Source: Streptomyces sp. NBC_00557
Lineage (GTDB): Bacteria; Actinomycetota; Actinomycetes; Streptomycetales; Streptomycetaceae
DNA: 64,000 bases
Direction: 5' to 3'
Assembly: GCF_036345995.1 (NCBI RefSeq)
Contig: NZ_CP107796.1
Location: forward strand, 5,394,001-5,458,000
Under the pieces are notes generated by a model. The model ran no database searches and was not told where the DNA came from. It was given only the letters and a program-made list of their open reading frames with translations. A program made the translations under genes and the position numbers. Positions 52,672-63,308 of the stretch are shown piece after piece. Each line of letters opens with the position of its first letter. The stretch's first letter is position 1.

Positions 52672-54207
52672 ATGACGACGACATCCCGAACCGGGCCGGA
52701 CGCCGGGCCTCTTGCGACCTCTGCGACCAGTGAAGCATCCGCCACTGACAGTGACCCCTCGGCCGGTCGCGGTCCGGCATCCTCCATCACCCACAGTGAA
52801 GCACCCGCCACTGACAACCGGCCCCGGCTGCTGCTCGCGGTCCTGCTCGCCGCCCTGTTCATGGCGGCCCTCGACGTCTTCATCGTGAACGTCGCGGCGC
52901 CCACCATCGGTTCCGAACTCCAGGCCTCCGGCGCCGACCTGCAACTGGTCATCGCCGGCTACACCATCTCGTACTCGGTGCTGCTCATCACCGGCGCACG
53001 GCTCGGCGACCGGCTCGGGCATGGCAGGGTCCACCTCACCGGCGTCGCCCTGTTCACCGCGGCCTCGCTGGCCTGCGGCCTGGCGCAGGGGGCGACCGAG
53101 CTGATCGTCTTCCGGCTGGTGCAGGGCGCCGGCGCGGCCCTGGCCATCCCGCAGGTGCTCAGCCTGATCCAGCGCACCTTCGCCGGCGAGGCCCGGGCCC
53201 GGGCGCTCGGCGCCTATTCGGCCGTCCTGGCGGTCGGCGCAGCGGCCGGGCAGATCGTGGGTGGCGTGCTGGTCAGCGCCGATCTGTTCGGCACCGGCTG
53301 GCGGCCGGTGTTCCTGGTCAACGTGCCGGTGGGCGCGCTGCTGCTCGTCCTGGGCCGCCGGGTCCTGCCGCTGGGCGGCGCGAGCCGGAGCGAGCGGACG
53401 CGTGCGCTGGACCTTCCCGGGCTGGTGCTGCTGGGCGCCGCCGTGTCGTTGCTGACCGTGCCGCTGGTGCTCGGGCAGGAGGAGGACTGGCCGCTGTGGT
53501 CCTGGCTGTCGCTGGCGGGCGCGGCGGTGCTGTTCGCGCTGTTCTGCGGGTACGAGACCCGGCTGGCCCGGCACGGCGGCGCCCCGCTGATCGCGCCGCG
53601 GGTGCTGCGCCACCCCGGGATCGGCCTCGCCGTGTTCCGCGTCCTCACCGTGATGTCGGTCAACGCGGGCTTCCTCTTCGCGCTGACCCTGCACGTCCAG
53701 GGCGGCCTCGGCTACAGCGCGCTGCGGGCGGGCCTGAGCTTCGGCCCCACCGCCGCGGTGTTCGCCGCCGTCAGCCTGACCTGGCGGAGGTGGCCCGCCG
53801 GGCTCCAGCGGGCGCTGACGACGGCCGGGTTCGTGCTGACCGCAGTGTCCGTGGCCGTCGTGGGGCTGGCCTTCCACGGGGGCGGCGACGGGGGAGCGCT
53901 GCTGTACGCCGGATACACGGGCCTGGGCGCCGGGCTCGCGCTCGCCTTCAGCCCGACGCTCACCGGCGCGCTCGCCACCGTGCGGCCCGAGGACGCGGCG
54001 GACGCGAGCGGCCTGCTGGCGACGGTGACCCAGCTCGGTCAGCTGATCGGCGTGGCGTCTTTCGGCACACTGTTCCTGAACCGGCTTGAGTCAGTCGCGG
54101 TTCTGCGCTCGTATACCTCTGCGGAGGCGTTCTCGGTGTGTGCCTGGGCGCTGGCCGCCGCGGCAGCGGCGGGTGCCGTGTCCGGACTGGTACTGAGGCG
54201 TCGCTGA
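52672..54207 (+). CDS. MFS drug exporter, DHA2-type (14-TM)
   Basis: The 511-aa protein has a ~50-residue Ser/Thr/Ala-rich N-terminus and about fourteen hydrophobic helices. It shows DHA2 features: ALDVFIVNVAAPTIGSEL in helix 1, the motif A loop ARLGDRLGHGRV, and motif C-like GVLVSADLFGTGWRPVFLVNVPVG. It probably exports a drug or secondary metabolite using the proton gradient. It is divergent from the XRE gene. ATG 52672 is the only in-frame start before the first helix. Its first codons contain two copies of a 22-bp dyad that could be operator sites, so the N-terminus may double as regulatory DNA. Confidence 0.9.
   Translation: MTTTSRTGPDAGPLATSATSEASATDSDPSAGRGPASSITHSEAPATDNRPRLLLAVLLAALFMAALDVFIVNVAAPTIGSELQASGADLQLVIAGYTISYSVLLITGARLGDRLGHGRVHLTGVALFTAASLACGLAQGATELIVFRLVQGAGAALAIPQVLSLIQRTFAGEARARALGAYSAVLAVGAAAGQIVGGVLVSADLFGTGWRPVFLVNVPVGALLLVLGRRVLPLGGASRSERTRALDLPGLVLLGAAVSLLTVPLVLGQEEDWPLWSWLSLAGAAVLFALFCGYETRLARHGGAPLIAPRVLRHPGIGLAVFRVLTVMSVNAGFLFALTLHVQGGLGYSALRAGLSFGPTAAVFAAVSLTWRRWPAGLQRALTTAGFVLTAVSVAVVGLAFHGGGDGGALLYAGYTGLGAGLALAFSPTLTGALATVRPEDAADASGLLATVTQLGQLIGVASFGTLFLNRLESVAVLRSYTSAEAFSVCAWALAAAAAAGAVSGLVLRRR
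52728..52815 (+). promoter_or_regulatory. pair of 22-bp dyads (possible XRE operators)
   Basis: CAGTGAAGCA(T/C)CCGCCACTGAC occurs at 52728-52749 and 52794-52815, 66 bp apart (about six DNA turns). Each has CAGTG and CACTG arms. A further palindrome CACTGACAGTG overlaps the end of the first copy. Confidence 0.45.
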
Positions 54208-54276
54208 CCGTATTGCTCCGGCCGTGGCAGAATCAAACGGCCGGAAGGGGGCGCGGCCCGACGGGAGGGAGTAGCG

Positions 54277-54450
54277 ATGCCTGCGAGCATCCTTGAGGAG
54301 GTCGGCCACCTCCTCGGTGCGGCGTTGATACAGGACACGACCACCCGGCTGAGCTGCCCTTCCTGCGGTTCCGCGCACGTCGCCCAAGTCCTCGGCGACA
54401 ACGGCGGAATCTCCTACGTGTGCACGGCCTGCGGCCACAGCTGGAGCTGA
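54277..54450 (+). CDS. 57-aa zinc-ribbon-type protein
   Basis: The product starts MPASILEEVGHLLGAALIQD and has paired CPSC and CTAC motifs ~27 residues apart (LSCPSCGSAH and YVCTACGHSW). This is a classic one-zinc ribbon, as in TFIIS-like or ribosomal zinc proteins. GGGAGGGA lies upstream of the ATG at usable spacing. It is close to and in the same direction as the next gene (3 bp gap), so the two form a small operon. I do not recognise a named family. Confidence 0.65.
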   Translation: MPASILEEVGHLLGAALIQDTTTRLSCPSCGSAHVAQVLGDNGGISYVCTACGHSWS

Positions 54451-54453
54451 TCG

Positions 54454-54687
54454 ATGGGTGCACACAGGCGAAAGTGCGACTGGTGTGGGAGCGGTACGCC
54501 GATCGTCCGTGACATGGAGCCGATCAATCCCGACTACCAGTACTGGTGCGAGGAATGCGCGCGGGCGCTGATCATAAAAGGCGACCCGATCGAGACGTAC
54601 CGGGAATTGGAGGGCGAGCCCATCTACGGCCGCCTTCTCGAGGAACACTGCACCCTCAAGCGCTTCTACTCCTTCGTGACGGCTTGA
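54454..54687 (+). CDS. 77-aa small cysteine-motif protein
   Basis: The product starts MGAHRRKCDWCGSGTPIVRD and has CDWC and CEEC motifs (WCEECARALI), forming another likely zinc site. An alpha-helical end (YRELEGEPIYGRLLEEHC) follows with one more cysteine. It begins 3 bp after the preceding zinc-ribbon gene, indicating translational coupling. The function is unknown; both may be RNA- or protein-binding partners. Confidence 0.65.
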   Translation: MGAHRRKCDWCGSGTPIVRDMEPINPDYQYWCEECARALIIKGDPIETYRELEGEPIYGRLLEEHCTLKRFYSFVTA

Positions 54688-54735
54688 CGCCGCGCGCTGC
54701 CGACTGCCGCGCCGAGCGACGACAGAGCAATTCCA

Positions 54736-54763
54736 GGGCGCCCCGACGGACTTCGGGGCGCCC
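54736..54763 (+). terminator. terminator of the small cysteine-protein operon
   Basis: A perfect 11-bp stem GGGCGCCCCGA / TCGGGGCGCCC lies 48 bp after the stop. Confidence 0.8.
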
Positions 54764-54907
54764 GCTTGCGTGCCGCACTCCCCGCCAGCGCCAGTGCCAC
54801 CGGCCGGTGCGCCGACCGCTCCAGGCGGCGGCCACGCGCGCGTAGTCACCACGTTTGACCCTCAAAACGGACATTTATGTATGTATCGAGGTGGGGTGGA
54901 AACCGAT

Positions 54908-54936
54908 TTGGCGCTGCGCCGCAGGGCCTGTAATGT
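54908..54936 (+). promoter_or_regulatory. promoter of the second tRNA-Ala
   Basis: TTGGCG and TAATGT are separated by 17 bp, ~42 bp before the tRNA. A second possible promoter (TTGACC at 54855) lies in the AT-richer DNA just upstream. Confidence 0.55.
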
Positions 54937-54977
54937 TTACGTCGTCGCCGGGGGAACCGGGCGAAACAAGAGAACAA

Positions 54978-55050
<73 letters not shown>

Positions 55051-55058
55051 CAGAAGTC

Positions 55059-55093
55059 GAAGGCGGATCATCCTCACGGATGGTCCGCCTTCG
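55059..55093 (+). terminator. terminator of the second tRNA-Ala
   Basis: A 16-bp stem CGAAGGCGGATCATCC / GGATGGTCCGCCTTCG (one mismatch) lies 8 bp after the tRNA. Confidence 0.85.
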
Positions 55094-55137
55094 GCATGTT
55101 GCGCAGGGCGCAGTTGAGCGAGCAGGGCACAGTCATG

Positions 55138-55180
55138 CGAAGGGGGCGGGGCACCCGAGCCGGGCGCCCCGCCCCCTTCG
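55138..55180 (-). terminator. terminator of the NuoF-like gene
   Basis: A 15-bp perfect stem CGAAGGGGGCGGGGC and its complement lies just after the minus-strand gene that ends at 55186. Confidence 0.8.
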
Positions 55181-55185
55181 TGTGG

Positions 55186-56796
55186 TCAGCGGCCGAGGGC
55201 GCGCCGGCCCCGGCCCTGCGAGACGACCGGCAGGTTGCGGGACGGCGCCTGCCCGCGCGTGTCCTCCTCGATGCGCAGGGCGAGCGCAGGGCAGCGGCGC
55301 ACCGCGCGCAGCGCCTTCGCCTCCGCGTAGCGCGGCACCTGCGCCTGGGCGACGGTCGGGAAACCGTCGGCGCCCAGTTCGAACACCTCCGGCAGGATGT
55401 CGGCGCACAGCCCGTGGCCCCGGCACAGCGTCCAGTCGACGTAGATCTTCTGGCGGCTGGCGCCGGTCTCCTCGGGCTCTCCGCCGCCCGGGATGCCCGT
55501 GGGGGCCCTGCCGCCCTCGAAGAGCGGCAGAACGCCCTCCACGGGCCGTCCGCAGCCGTTTCCGAGGACATGGGCGGCGAGGTCGTCGGTGAACGCCTTG
55601 ATGGTCGACTCCAGGAACATCGCCGAGCCGTCCGGATGCGAACAGGCGCCACGGCGCTTGACGTTCTTCGCGACCTGCTTCAGCGCCTCCAGAGCGGCCG
55701 GGCCGCCGCCGTTGAGGATGTCCTCCATGCCGCGCGCGGCGGCCGGCAGCCCCAGGTAGCAGGGGCCGCACTGGCCGGCGCTCTCCTCGGCCAGCCACTG
55801 CGCCACCCGCAGCGACTCGCCCAGCGGGCAGGTTTCCTGGCTGATCGGCAGGATCGCGCCCGCACCCAGCGAACCGCCCACCGCGTCCAGCGAGTTGCGG
55901 GAGACGATCGCCTCGTTGACGGTCGCGGCGTCGATCCACTTGCCGTGGTAGCCGCCGGTCAGCACGCCCTGCGGCACCGGCGGGGCGCCCGCCAGCTGCA
56001 GTACGTAGCGCAGCGGCACGCCCGTGGGGGCCTCGATCACCATGGGGCGGGCCACCGCGCCGGACACCGTGAGCATCACGGTGCCCGGCTCGTCGTACAG
56101 GCCGGTGTTGCCGTAGCGCTCGGGGCCGATGCGGGCGGCGATGGCCAGCTGCGCGAACGTCTCCGCGTTGGACAGCAGTGTGGGCGCGCCGCCGACGCCG
56201 CTCTGCGAGGCGCTGATCTTGCGGCCGGGCGGGATCGCCGGGCCGCCGTCGATCGAGCGGATCAGTGAGGCCGCGGCGCCGGTGACCATGCGCACCGGAT
56301 TGCGCTGCACCCACGCGCGTAGCGCGGATCTACGGCTGTTGCTCAGCCCGCGTTCGGCGAGCGCGGCCTCCATGGAGCGCTGCGTCGACTCGCGTGTGAC
56401 ACCGATCACGAGCGTTCGCGCGCCGAGCGCCTCGGCGCACAGCAGCGCGCCGTCCAGGATCAGGTGCGGGGCGCGGTTGATCAGCACCGTGTCCTTGCGG
56501 CAGGCCGGTTCGTCCTCGCTGCCGTTGACCACGACGACCGGCCGCACACCGCGTTTGATCGCCGACTCGGCGACCGAGCGCAGCTTCTTGTGGAACGGGA
56601 AGCCCGCGCCGCCGCGGCCCTTGAGGTTGATGCTCTCGGCGAGCTGGGCGAGCTGTTCGCCGCCCAGCGGGTCGAGCGGCCCGTGCACCTTCAGGTGCAT
56701 GGGCAGGTCGAGTCGCTCCACAAGGTCGAAGCCCGACGTGAGCTGCGGAAGACCGACCACGCGGACTTCGGGGACGTCGGGCAGGGCCTCGTTCAC
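55186..56796 (-). CDS. NuoF-like flavoprotein fused to a ferredoxin domain
   Basis: The 536-aa protein resembles the FMN/NADH-binding NuoF subunit. It has LKGRGGAGFPFHKKL (FMN), VNGSEDEPACRKD, the SLBB-like middle and GGAPTLLSNAETFAQLA. The iron-sulfur site reads ESAGQCGPCYLG, where NuoF has ESCGxCxPC: the first cysteine is alanine, while a later CSH supplies another ligand. The C-terminal ferredoxin (~445-515) has CRGHGLC and RRCPALAL, i.e. three cysteines, typical of [3Fe-4S] ferredoxins. It overlaps the membrane cytochrome-like gene by 4 bp, so it is translated with it. It likely moves electrons between NAD(P)H or ferredoxin and the membrane partner; the direction is unknown. Confidence 0.85.
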   Translation of the reverse strand: MNEALPDVPEVRVVGLPQLTSGFDLVERLDLPMHLKVHGPLDPLGGEQLAQLAESINLKGRGGAGFPFHKKLRSVAESAIKRGVRPVVVVNGSEDEPACRKDTVLINRAPHLILDGALLCAEALGARTLVIGVTRESTQRSMEAALAERGLSNSRRSALRAWVQRNPVRMVTGAAASLIRSIDGGPAIPPGRKISASQSGVGGAPTLLSNAETFAQLAIAARIGPERYGNTGLYDEPGTVMLTVSGAVARPMVIEAPTGVPLRYVLQLAGAPPVPQGVLTGGYHGKWIDAATVNEAIVSRNSLDAVGGSLGAGAILPISQETCPLGESLRVAQWLAEESAGQCGPCYLGLPAAARGMEDILNGGGPAALEALKQVAKNVKRRGACSHPDGSAMFLESTIKAFTDDLAAHVLGNGCGRPVEGVLPLFEGGRAPTGIPGGGEPEETGASRQKIYVDWTLCRGHGLCADILPEVFELGADGFPTVAQAQVPRYAEAKALRAVRRCPALALRIEEDTRGQAPSRNLPVVSQGRGRRALGR

Positions 56797-58070
56797 TTAA
56801 AGCCTCCGGACGGCGTGTTCCAGGATTCGCCCGAGCCCGGTGTGTCGAAGGACGCGCCAGGCAGCGTTTCGGTCGCGGGACCGCTGTTGTACGGGTCACT
56901 GGCGTTGTACGCGCCATAGAGGCCGTTTGTCTCACCGGTGTCGTACATGTCACTGCCGCCGTAGCCGGCAGTGCCTGGATTGCCGTAGACGGGGATGGTC
57001 TGTCCGGTGTCCTGGAGCGGGTCGTACGCGGACGGCGGGGCCTCGCCGACCGGGGGCGGGGACGGGATCGGCCAGCTCCCCGAGGTGCTGGACTGGCCGT
57101 CCACGCGCGGGACGGCCTCCGTGGCCTGCAGGTCCATCGGCAGGTCCATGCGGGCGGTCTGGCCGGCCGCGTACGACTGCCGGGAGCGGCCCGGCGTGGA
57201 GACGGCGCGGTAGGCGGCCGCGAAGCCCGACGCGGGTTCCGCGGCGGGGGCGACGGGGGACTGGTACAGCGGCGCGGAGGGGGCGGCCGCCGTCCTGGGC
57301 CCACGCCGGCCCTCGAAGCCCGTCGGCGCCGGCTCGGCCGCCCTGGACCGGCTCGCGTCCAGGTCGTCGATCCCCGGCCGCTCCGAGCTGCCGAACAGCG
57401 CCACCAGCCGGTCGGCGACCTTGCGCTTGACCGGGCGCGGAGCGGCGCGCAGGGCGAGGGCGGCCATCACGGCCAGCAGCGACAGGCTGTAGAGGATAAC
57501 GAAGATCGGTTTGGCCGAGCGCCCCGCGTACAGGCCGTGGACGAGCGCCGCGCACCAGGCGGGGTAGGCGAGCATGTGCATGGCGCGCCAGCGGGCGGCG
57601 ACGGGGGCCGGGGCGGCGAAGTTGCTGCGCAGGGCTCCGGTGATGCCCACGAAGATCATCAGCAGGCCCGCGAGCGAGCCCAGGCCGATCAGGCCGCCGA
57701 TTCCGGTGACGCCGAGCGAGAAGGGGATGATCGCGGCGATCAGCTGTGTGTGGCCCATCGCGATCTTCGTGGTGATGTGCAGCAGGAGGAACGCGATCGA
57801 GGCGACCGCGGTGGTCCGGTGCACCGCCTGGCCGACGATCCGCTGCCGGGTGTTCAGGAAGATCCGGTCCTGTGCGAACAGTCCCCAGATCACCGAGCAG
57901 CTGAGCGAGACCAGGGACAACACGCCCGCGCCGAAGTTCAGGAAGTCGCGGAACTGGTTGCCTCCGACCAGCACGACCACGGGTATGAGCAGCAGGACGA
58001 CAGCGGACGCCACCCCATAGGCCGACCGGCCCGGTTTGGGGAGGGAGCTGGTACTACGACGAGGGTTCAT
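56793..58070 (-). CDS. ferric-reductase-like / cytochrome b-type membrane protein
   Basis: The 425-aa protein has about six membrane helices in residues 15-205 with histidines suited to heme binding: HRTTAVASIAFLLLHI and RAMHMLAYPAWCAALVHGLYAG. This fits the ferric reductase-like transmembrane domain. The last ~210 residues are disordered and rich in P, G, Y and S (YGAYNASDPYNSGPATETL). It is translationally coupled to the NuoF-like/ferredoxin gene downstream. Together they look like a two-gene transmembrane electron-transfer module. ATG 58070 is the start. It is divergent from leuS. Confidence 0.82.
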   Translation of the reverse strand: MNPRRSTSSLPKPGRSAYGVASAVVLLLIPVVVLVGGNQFRDFLNFGAGVLSLVSLSCSVIWGLFAQDRIFLNTRQRIVGQAVHRTTAVASIAFLLLHITTKIAMGHTQLIAAIIPFSLGVTGIGGLIGLGSLAGLLMIFVGITGALRSNFAAPAPVAARWRAMHMLAYPAWCAALVHGLYAGRSAKPIFVILYSLSLLAVMAALALRAAPRPVKRKVADRLVALFGSSERPGIDDLDASRSRAAEPAPTGFEGRRGPRTAAAPSAPLYQSPVAPAAEPASGFAAAYRAVSTPGRSRQSYAAGQTARMDLPMDLQATEAVPRVDGQSSTSGSWPIPSPPPVGEAPPSAYDPLQDTGQTIPVYGNPGTAGYGGSDMYDTGETNGLYGAYNASDPYNSGPATETLPGASFDTPGSGESWNTPSGGFK

Positions 58071-58341
58071 GGGGGCAACTCCGAGCAGTTTCGGGAAAGC
58101 GGTCCCGCTGCCGAACTCTAAGTGGCTGCATACCGATCAGTACGAGGGTTTGAGTTATTGCGTTGTTATCAACGGACAATGTGGCTGGAGCGATGTCCCT
58201 TAGCGGGCGGTACGCGAAGTAATCGTTGACCTTGGTTCAGCTCCCCCGTAGGTCCTGGCATGTCCACAAGGGATACGCAAGCGCGTCCCGGCTTGCTCAA
58301 GGCCGTCGCCGCTCGCTCAGGGCCTGCGGTACCCTAACGCC
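58071..58341. other. divergent intergenic region between the cytochrome b-type gene and the leuS leader
   Basis: 271 bp separate the divergent genes. The first half is AT-rich (TTGCGTTGTTATCAACGG near 58158) and probably holds the promoter of the minus-strand operon. The second half leads to the TACCCT box of the leader. Confidence 0.5.
58330..58335 (+). promoter_or_regulatory. -10 element of a leaderless leader-peptide/leuS promoter
   Basis: TACCCT lies 6 bp before the ATG of the leader peptide, so its transcript would be leaderless. Confidence 0.5.
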
Positions 58342-58380
58342 ATGCGTGCCGTACGCCTTCTGCTTAGCGGGCCGCGCTGA
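58342..58380 (+). CDS. leucine-rich leader peptide of the leuS attenuator
   Basis: A 12-codon ORF encodes MRAVRLLLSGPR with three successive leucine codons (CTT CTG CTT). CTT is rare in this genome, which favours ribosome stalling when charged tRNA-Leu is low. The ORF is followed by a pairing region (CCGACC...GGTCGG) and a terminator with a T-run, 128 bp before leuS. This is the standard layout of ribosome-mediated transcription attenuation. Confidence 0.75.
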   Translation: MRAVRLLLSGPR

Positions 58381-58427
58381 TCAGTACCGACCCCGGTCGC
58401 ACCGTGAGGTCGGCATCGGCGCGGCGT

Positions 58428-58451
58428 CCCCTCCTGTGTGAGGGGTTTTTT
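58428..58451 (+). terminator. leuS attenuator terminator
   Basis: Stem CCCCTC / GAGGGG with a CTGTGT loop, followed by six T. T-runs are rare at terminators in this window. An alternative upstream fold (CCGACC...GGTCGG) would change with ribosome position on the leader peptide. Confidence 0.75.
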
Positions 58452-58507
58452 CGTTTCTTTGAATGTCACAGCCGCAGGCAGAGACGATCGATGGAGCTTT
58501 GAGGATC

Positions 58508-61387
<2,880 letters not shown>

Positions 61388-61429
61388 CCCCCGGAGAGCG
61401 ACGGCCGGCCTCTCGGGGTAGTCCCCTAC

Positions 61430-61469
61430 GGGCAGGTTCGGGGTTTTTCTGGAACCCCGGACCTGCCCG
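61430..61469 (+). terminator. leuS terminator
   Basis: A long stem CGGGCAGGTTCGGGGTT with a short loop and complementary arm lies 42 bp after leuS. A smaller inverted repeat (CCCCGGAGAG/CTCTCGGGG) precedes it. Confidence 0.85.
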
Positions 61470-61527
61470 CTGCGTTTACCGTGGAAAGCGCGGGCGGCGA
61501 GTGCCGCCCAGCCGGAGGAGGAGCGTC

Positions 61528-62274
61528 GTGGAAGCAGTGATCGCCGTGTTCGCCCTGCTCTTCCTGCTCTTCATCGGCCTGGGCGTGTACGCCACGGTCA
61601 AGGCGGTCGGCGCCGCGAAGCGCGGCGTGGACCGGACGATCGAGCAGGCCCGCCGCACGGTCGAGGACCACACCCTGCGCGCCAGGTCCTTCATCCAGGC
61701 CGGCCCCGCCGCCGAGATCGCGCAGCTGCGGCTCGCGCTGCGCACCTCCATGCGCGCCACCCAGGAGGCGCTGCACGCGGGCGTGGCCGAGGACGAGTCG
61801 CTGAGGGAGTCCCTCGGCCTCTTCCAGCGGCTCAGCGCGCACGGACACGAGCTGGACGCCGATCTCAGGCGCCTGGAGTCGGAGCCGGACCGGGCCGAAC
61901 TCACCGCACGGCTGCCCGAGCTGCGCAGCCGCACCGAGCGCATCACCAAGTCCGCGGACTCGCTGCGCTGGGCGGTCCGCGACCGGTCCCGCCGCTTCGT
62001 TGAGGACGATCTGGGCGCGCTCAGCGACCAGATCGACATCGAGGCCGACGCCCTGCGCCACTGGACCCCGGCCGGTCCCGCGGCGGCACCGGGACAGCGG
62101 TCCGACACCTCCACCGCGTCCGCCGCCTCGCCTGACCACGGCCCGGCGGCGCAGCGTGCCCAGTCCCGTCCGTCCCGCCCGGCCGAGGAGCAGGCCCGCC
62201 AGGCGATCACCCCGCCGTCACCGCGTCTCGTCCACCCCTGGCAGAAGAAACCGCGCCCCGAGAGCACCACCTGA
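61528..62274 (+). CDS. single-pass membrane protein with coiled coil
   Basis: The ~248-aa protein has an N-terminal transmembrane helix (~3-24, VIAVFALLFLLFIGLGVYATV). A long helical, heptad-patterned region (~35-175) follows, rich in R, E, A and L (LFQRLSAHGHELDADLRRLES). It ends in a Ser/Ala/Pro-rich disordered tail. GTG 61528 has GGAGGAGGAG upstream, an excellent ribosome site. It looks like a membrane-tethered spacer or scaffold. I do not recognise a family; neighbours leuS and degV give no clear hint. Confidence 0.8.
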   Translation: MEAVIAVFALLFLLFIGLGVYATVKAVGAAKRGVDRTIEQARRTVEDHTLRARSFIQAGPAAEIAQLRLALRTSMRATQEALHAGVAEDESLRESLGLFQRLSAHGHELDADLRRLESEPDRAELTARLPELRSRTERITKSADSLRWAVRDRSRRFVEDDLGALSDQIDIEADALRHWTPAGPAAAPGQRSDTSTASAASPDHGPAAQRAQSRPSRPAEEQARQAITPPSPRLVHPWQKKPRPESTT

Positions 62275-62330
62275 GCCCGACGCCCCGGGCCACCATGGGG
62301 GCTGGGCTGCCGCGCGCGCACTACGGCAGG

Positions 62331-62336
62331 TAACCT
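62331..62336 (+). promoter_or_regulatory. -10 element of a leaderless degV promoter
   Basis: TAACCT lies 7 bp before the degV ATG with no Shine-Dalgarno sequence. Confidence 0.5.
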
Positions 62337-62343
62337 CCAGCTC

Positions 62344-63189
62344 ATGTCCCGCCATGTCGCGATCGTCACCGATTCAACGGCCTACCTGCCGCCACGGACG
62401 ATGGAGCGCCACGGCATCACAGCGGTGCCCCTGACCGTGGTCCTCGGCGACCAGGCACTCGAAGAGGGCACCGAGATCTCCACCCGCTCCCTGGCCCAGG
62501 CACTGCAGAAGCGGCGTCCCGTCACCACCTCGCGGCCGAGCCCCGAGGTGTTCGCGGAAACCTACCGCAGAGTCGCCGAGTCCGGCGCCGACGGGATCGT
62601 CTCCCTGCACCTGTCCGCCGAGCTCTCCGGCACCTACGACGCGGCCGTCCTCGCGGCGCGCGAGGCCCCGGTGCCGGTACGCGTGGTGGACACCGGGATG
62701 GTCGCGATGGCCCTCGGCTTCTGCGCGGTCGCTGCGGCCGAGGCCGCGGAAGCCGGCGGCACGGTGGACGAGGCCGTCACGGCCGCCGAGAAGCGGGCGG
62801 CGGGCACGTCCGCCTACTTCTACGTCGACACCCTCGACTACCTGCGCCGCGGCGGCCGCATCGGCGCCGCACAGGCCCTGCTCGGTTCCGCGCTCGCCGT
62901 CAAACCCCTGCTCCAACTCGACGGCGGACGCATCGAGCTGCTCGAAAAGGTCCGTACGGCGTCCAAGGCCATCGCCCGCCTGGAGGAGATCGCCGCCGAG
63001 CGAGCGCGCGGCGCCGAGGTCGACATCGCCGTTCATCACCTCGCGGCTCCCGAGCGTGCCGCCGCGCTCGCCGACCGGCTGCGCGAACGGGTGCCGGGCC
63101 TGGCCGAACTCCACGTCAGCGAGATCGGGGCGGTGATCGGCGCGCACACCGGTCCCGGGCTGCTCGGCGCGGTGATCTCACCCCGCTGA
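62344..63189 (+). CDS. DegV family protein (fatty-acid binding)
   Basis: The 281-aa protein has the DegV fold. It starts VAIVTDSTAYLPPRTMERHG and has the lipid-site segments VTTSRPSPEVFAETYR and HLSAELSGTYDAAVLAA. VDTGMVAMALGF and the second-domain YVDTLDYLRRGGRIG follow. DegV/FakB proteins bind fatty acids and, with a FakA kinase, can feed them into phospholipid synthesis; no FakA gene is in this window. The protein is soluble, without a signal peptide. Confidence 0.92.
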   Translation: MSRHVAIVTDSTAYLPPRTMERHGITAVPLTVVLGDQALEEGTEISTRSLAQALQKRRPVTTSRPSPEVFAETYRRVAESGADGIVSLHLSAELSGTYDAAVLAAREAPVPVRVVDTGMVAMALGFCAVAAAEAAEAGGTVDEAVTAAEKRAAGTSAYFYVDTLDYLRRGGRIGAAQALLGSALAVKPLLQLDGGRIELLEKVRTASKAIARLEEIAAERARGAEVDIAVHHLAAPERAAALADRLRERVPGLAELHVSEIGAVIGAHTGPGLLGAVISPR

Positions 63190-63231
63190 CCCTTCGCGCG
63201 GTCCGCCACATCACTCGTACGGGTGGCGGAG

Positions 63232-63240
63232 TTATCCACA
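63232..63240 (+). other. single consensus DnaA box
   Basis: TTATCCACA, the consensus DnaA-binding 9-mer, lies ~70 bp before the comEA-like start and 43 bp after degV. It is a single box; no cluster or AT-rich unwinding element is present, so it is not an origin. Confidence 0.5.
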
Positions 63241-63308
63241 ACGGGGCGACTGTCCCCCGAAATCGACCAAGATCAACGCGAATCGACGGTATGTCCCATC
63301 CTCGTCGC

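Noticed and set aside
63232..63240. Replication origin
   Set aside because: Only one DnaA box, no cluster, no AT-rich unwinding element and no dnaA/dnaN genes.
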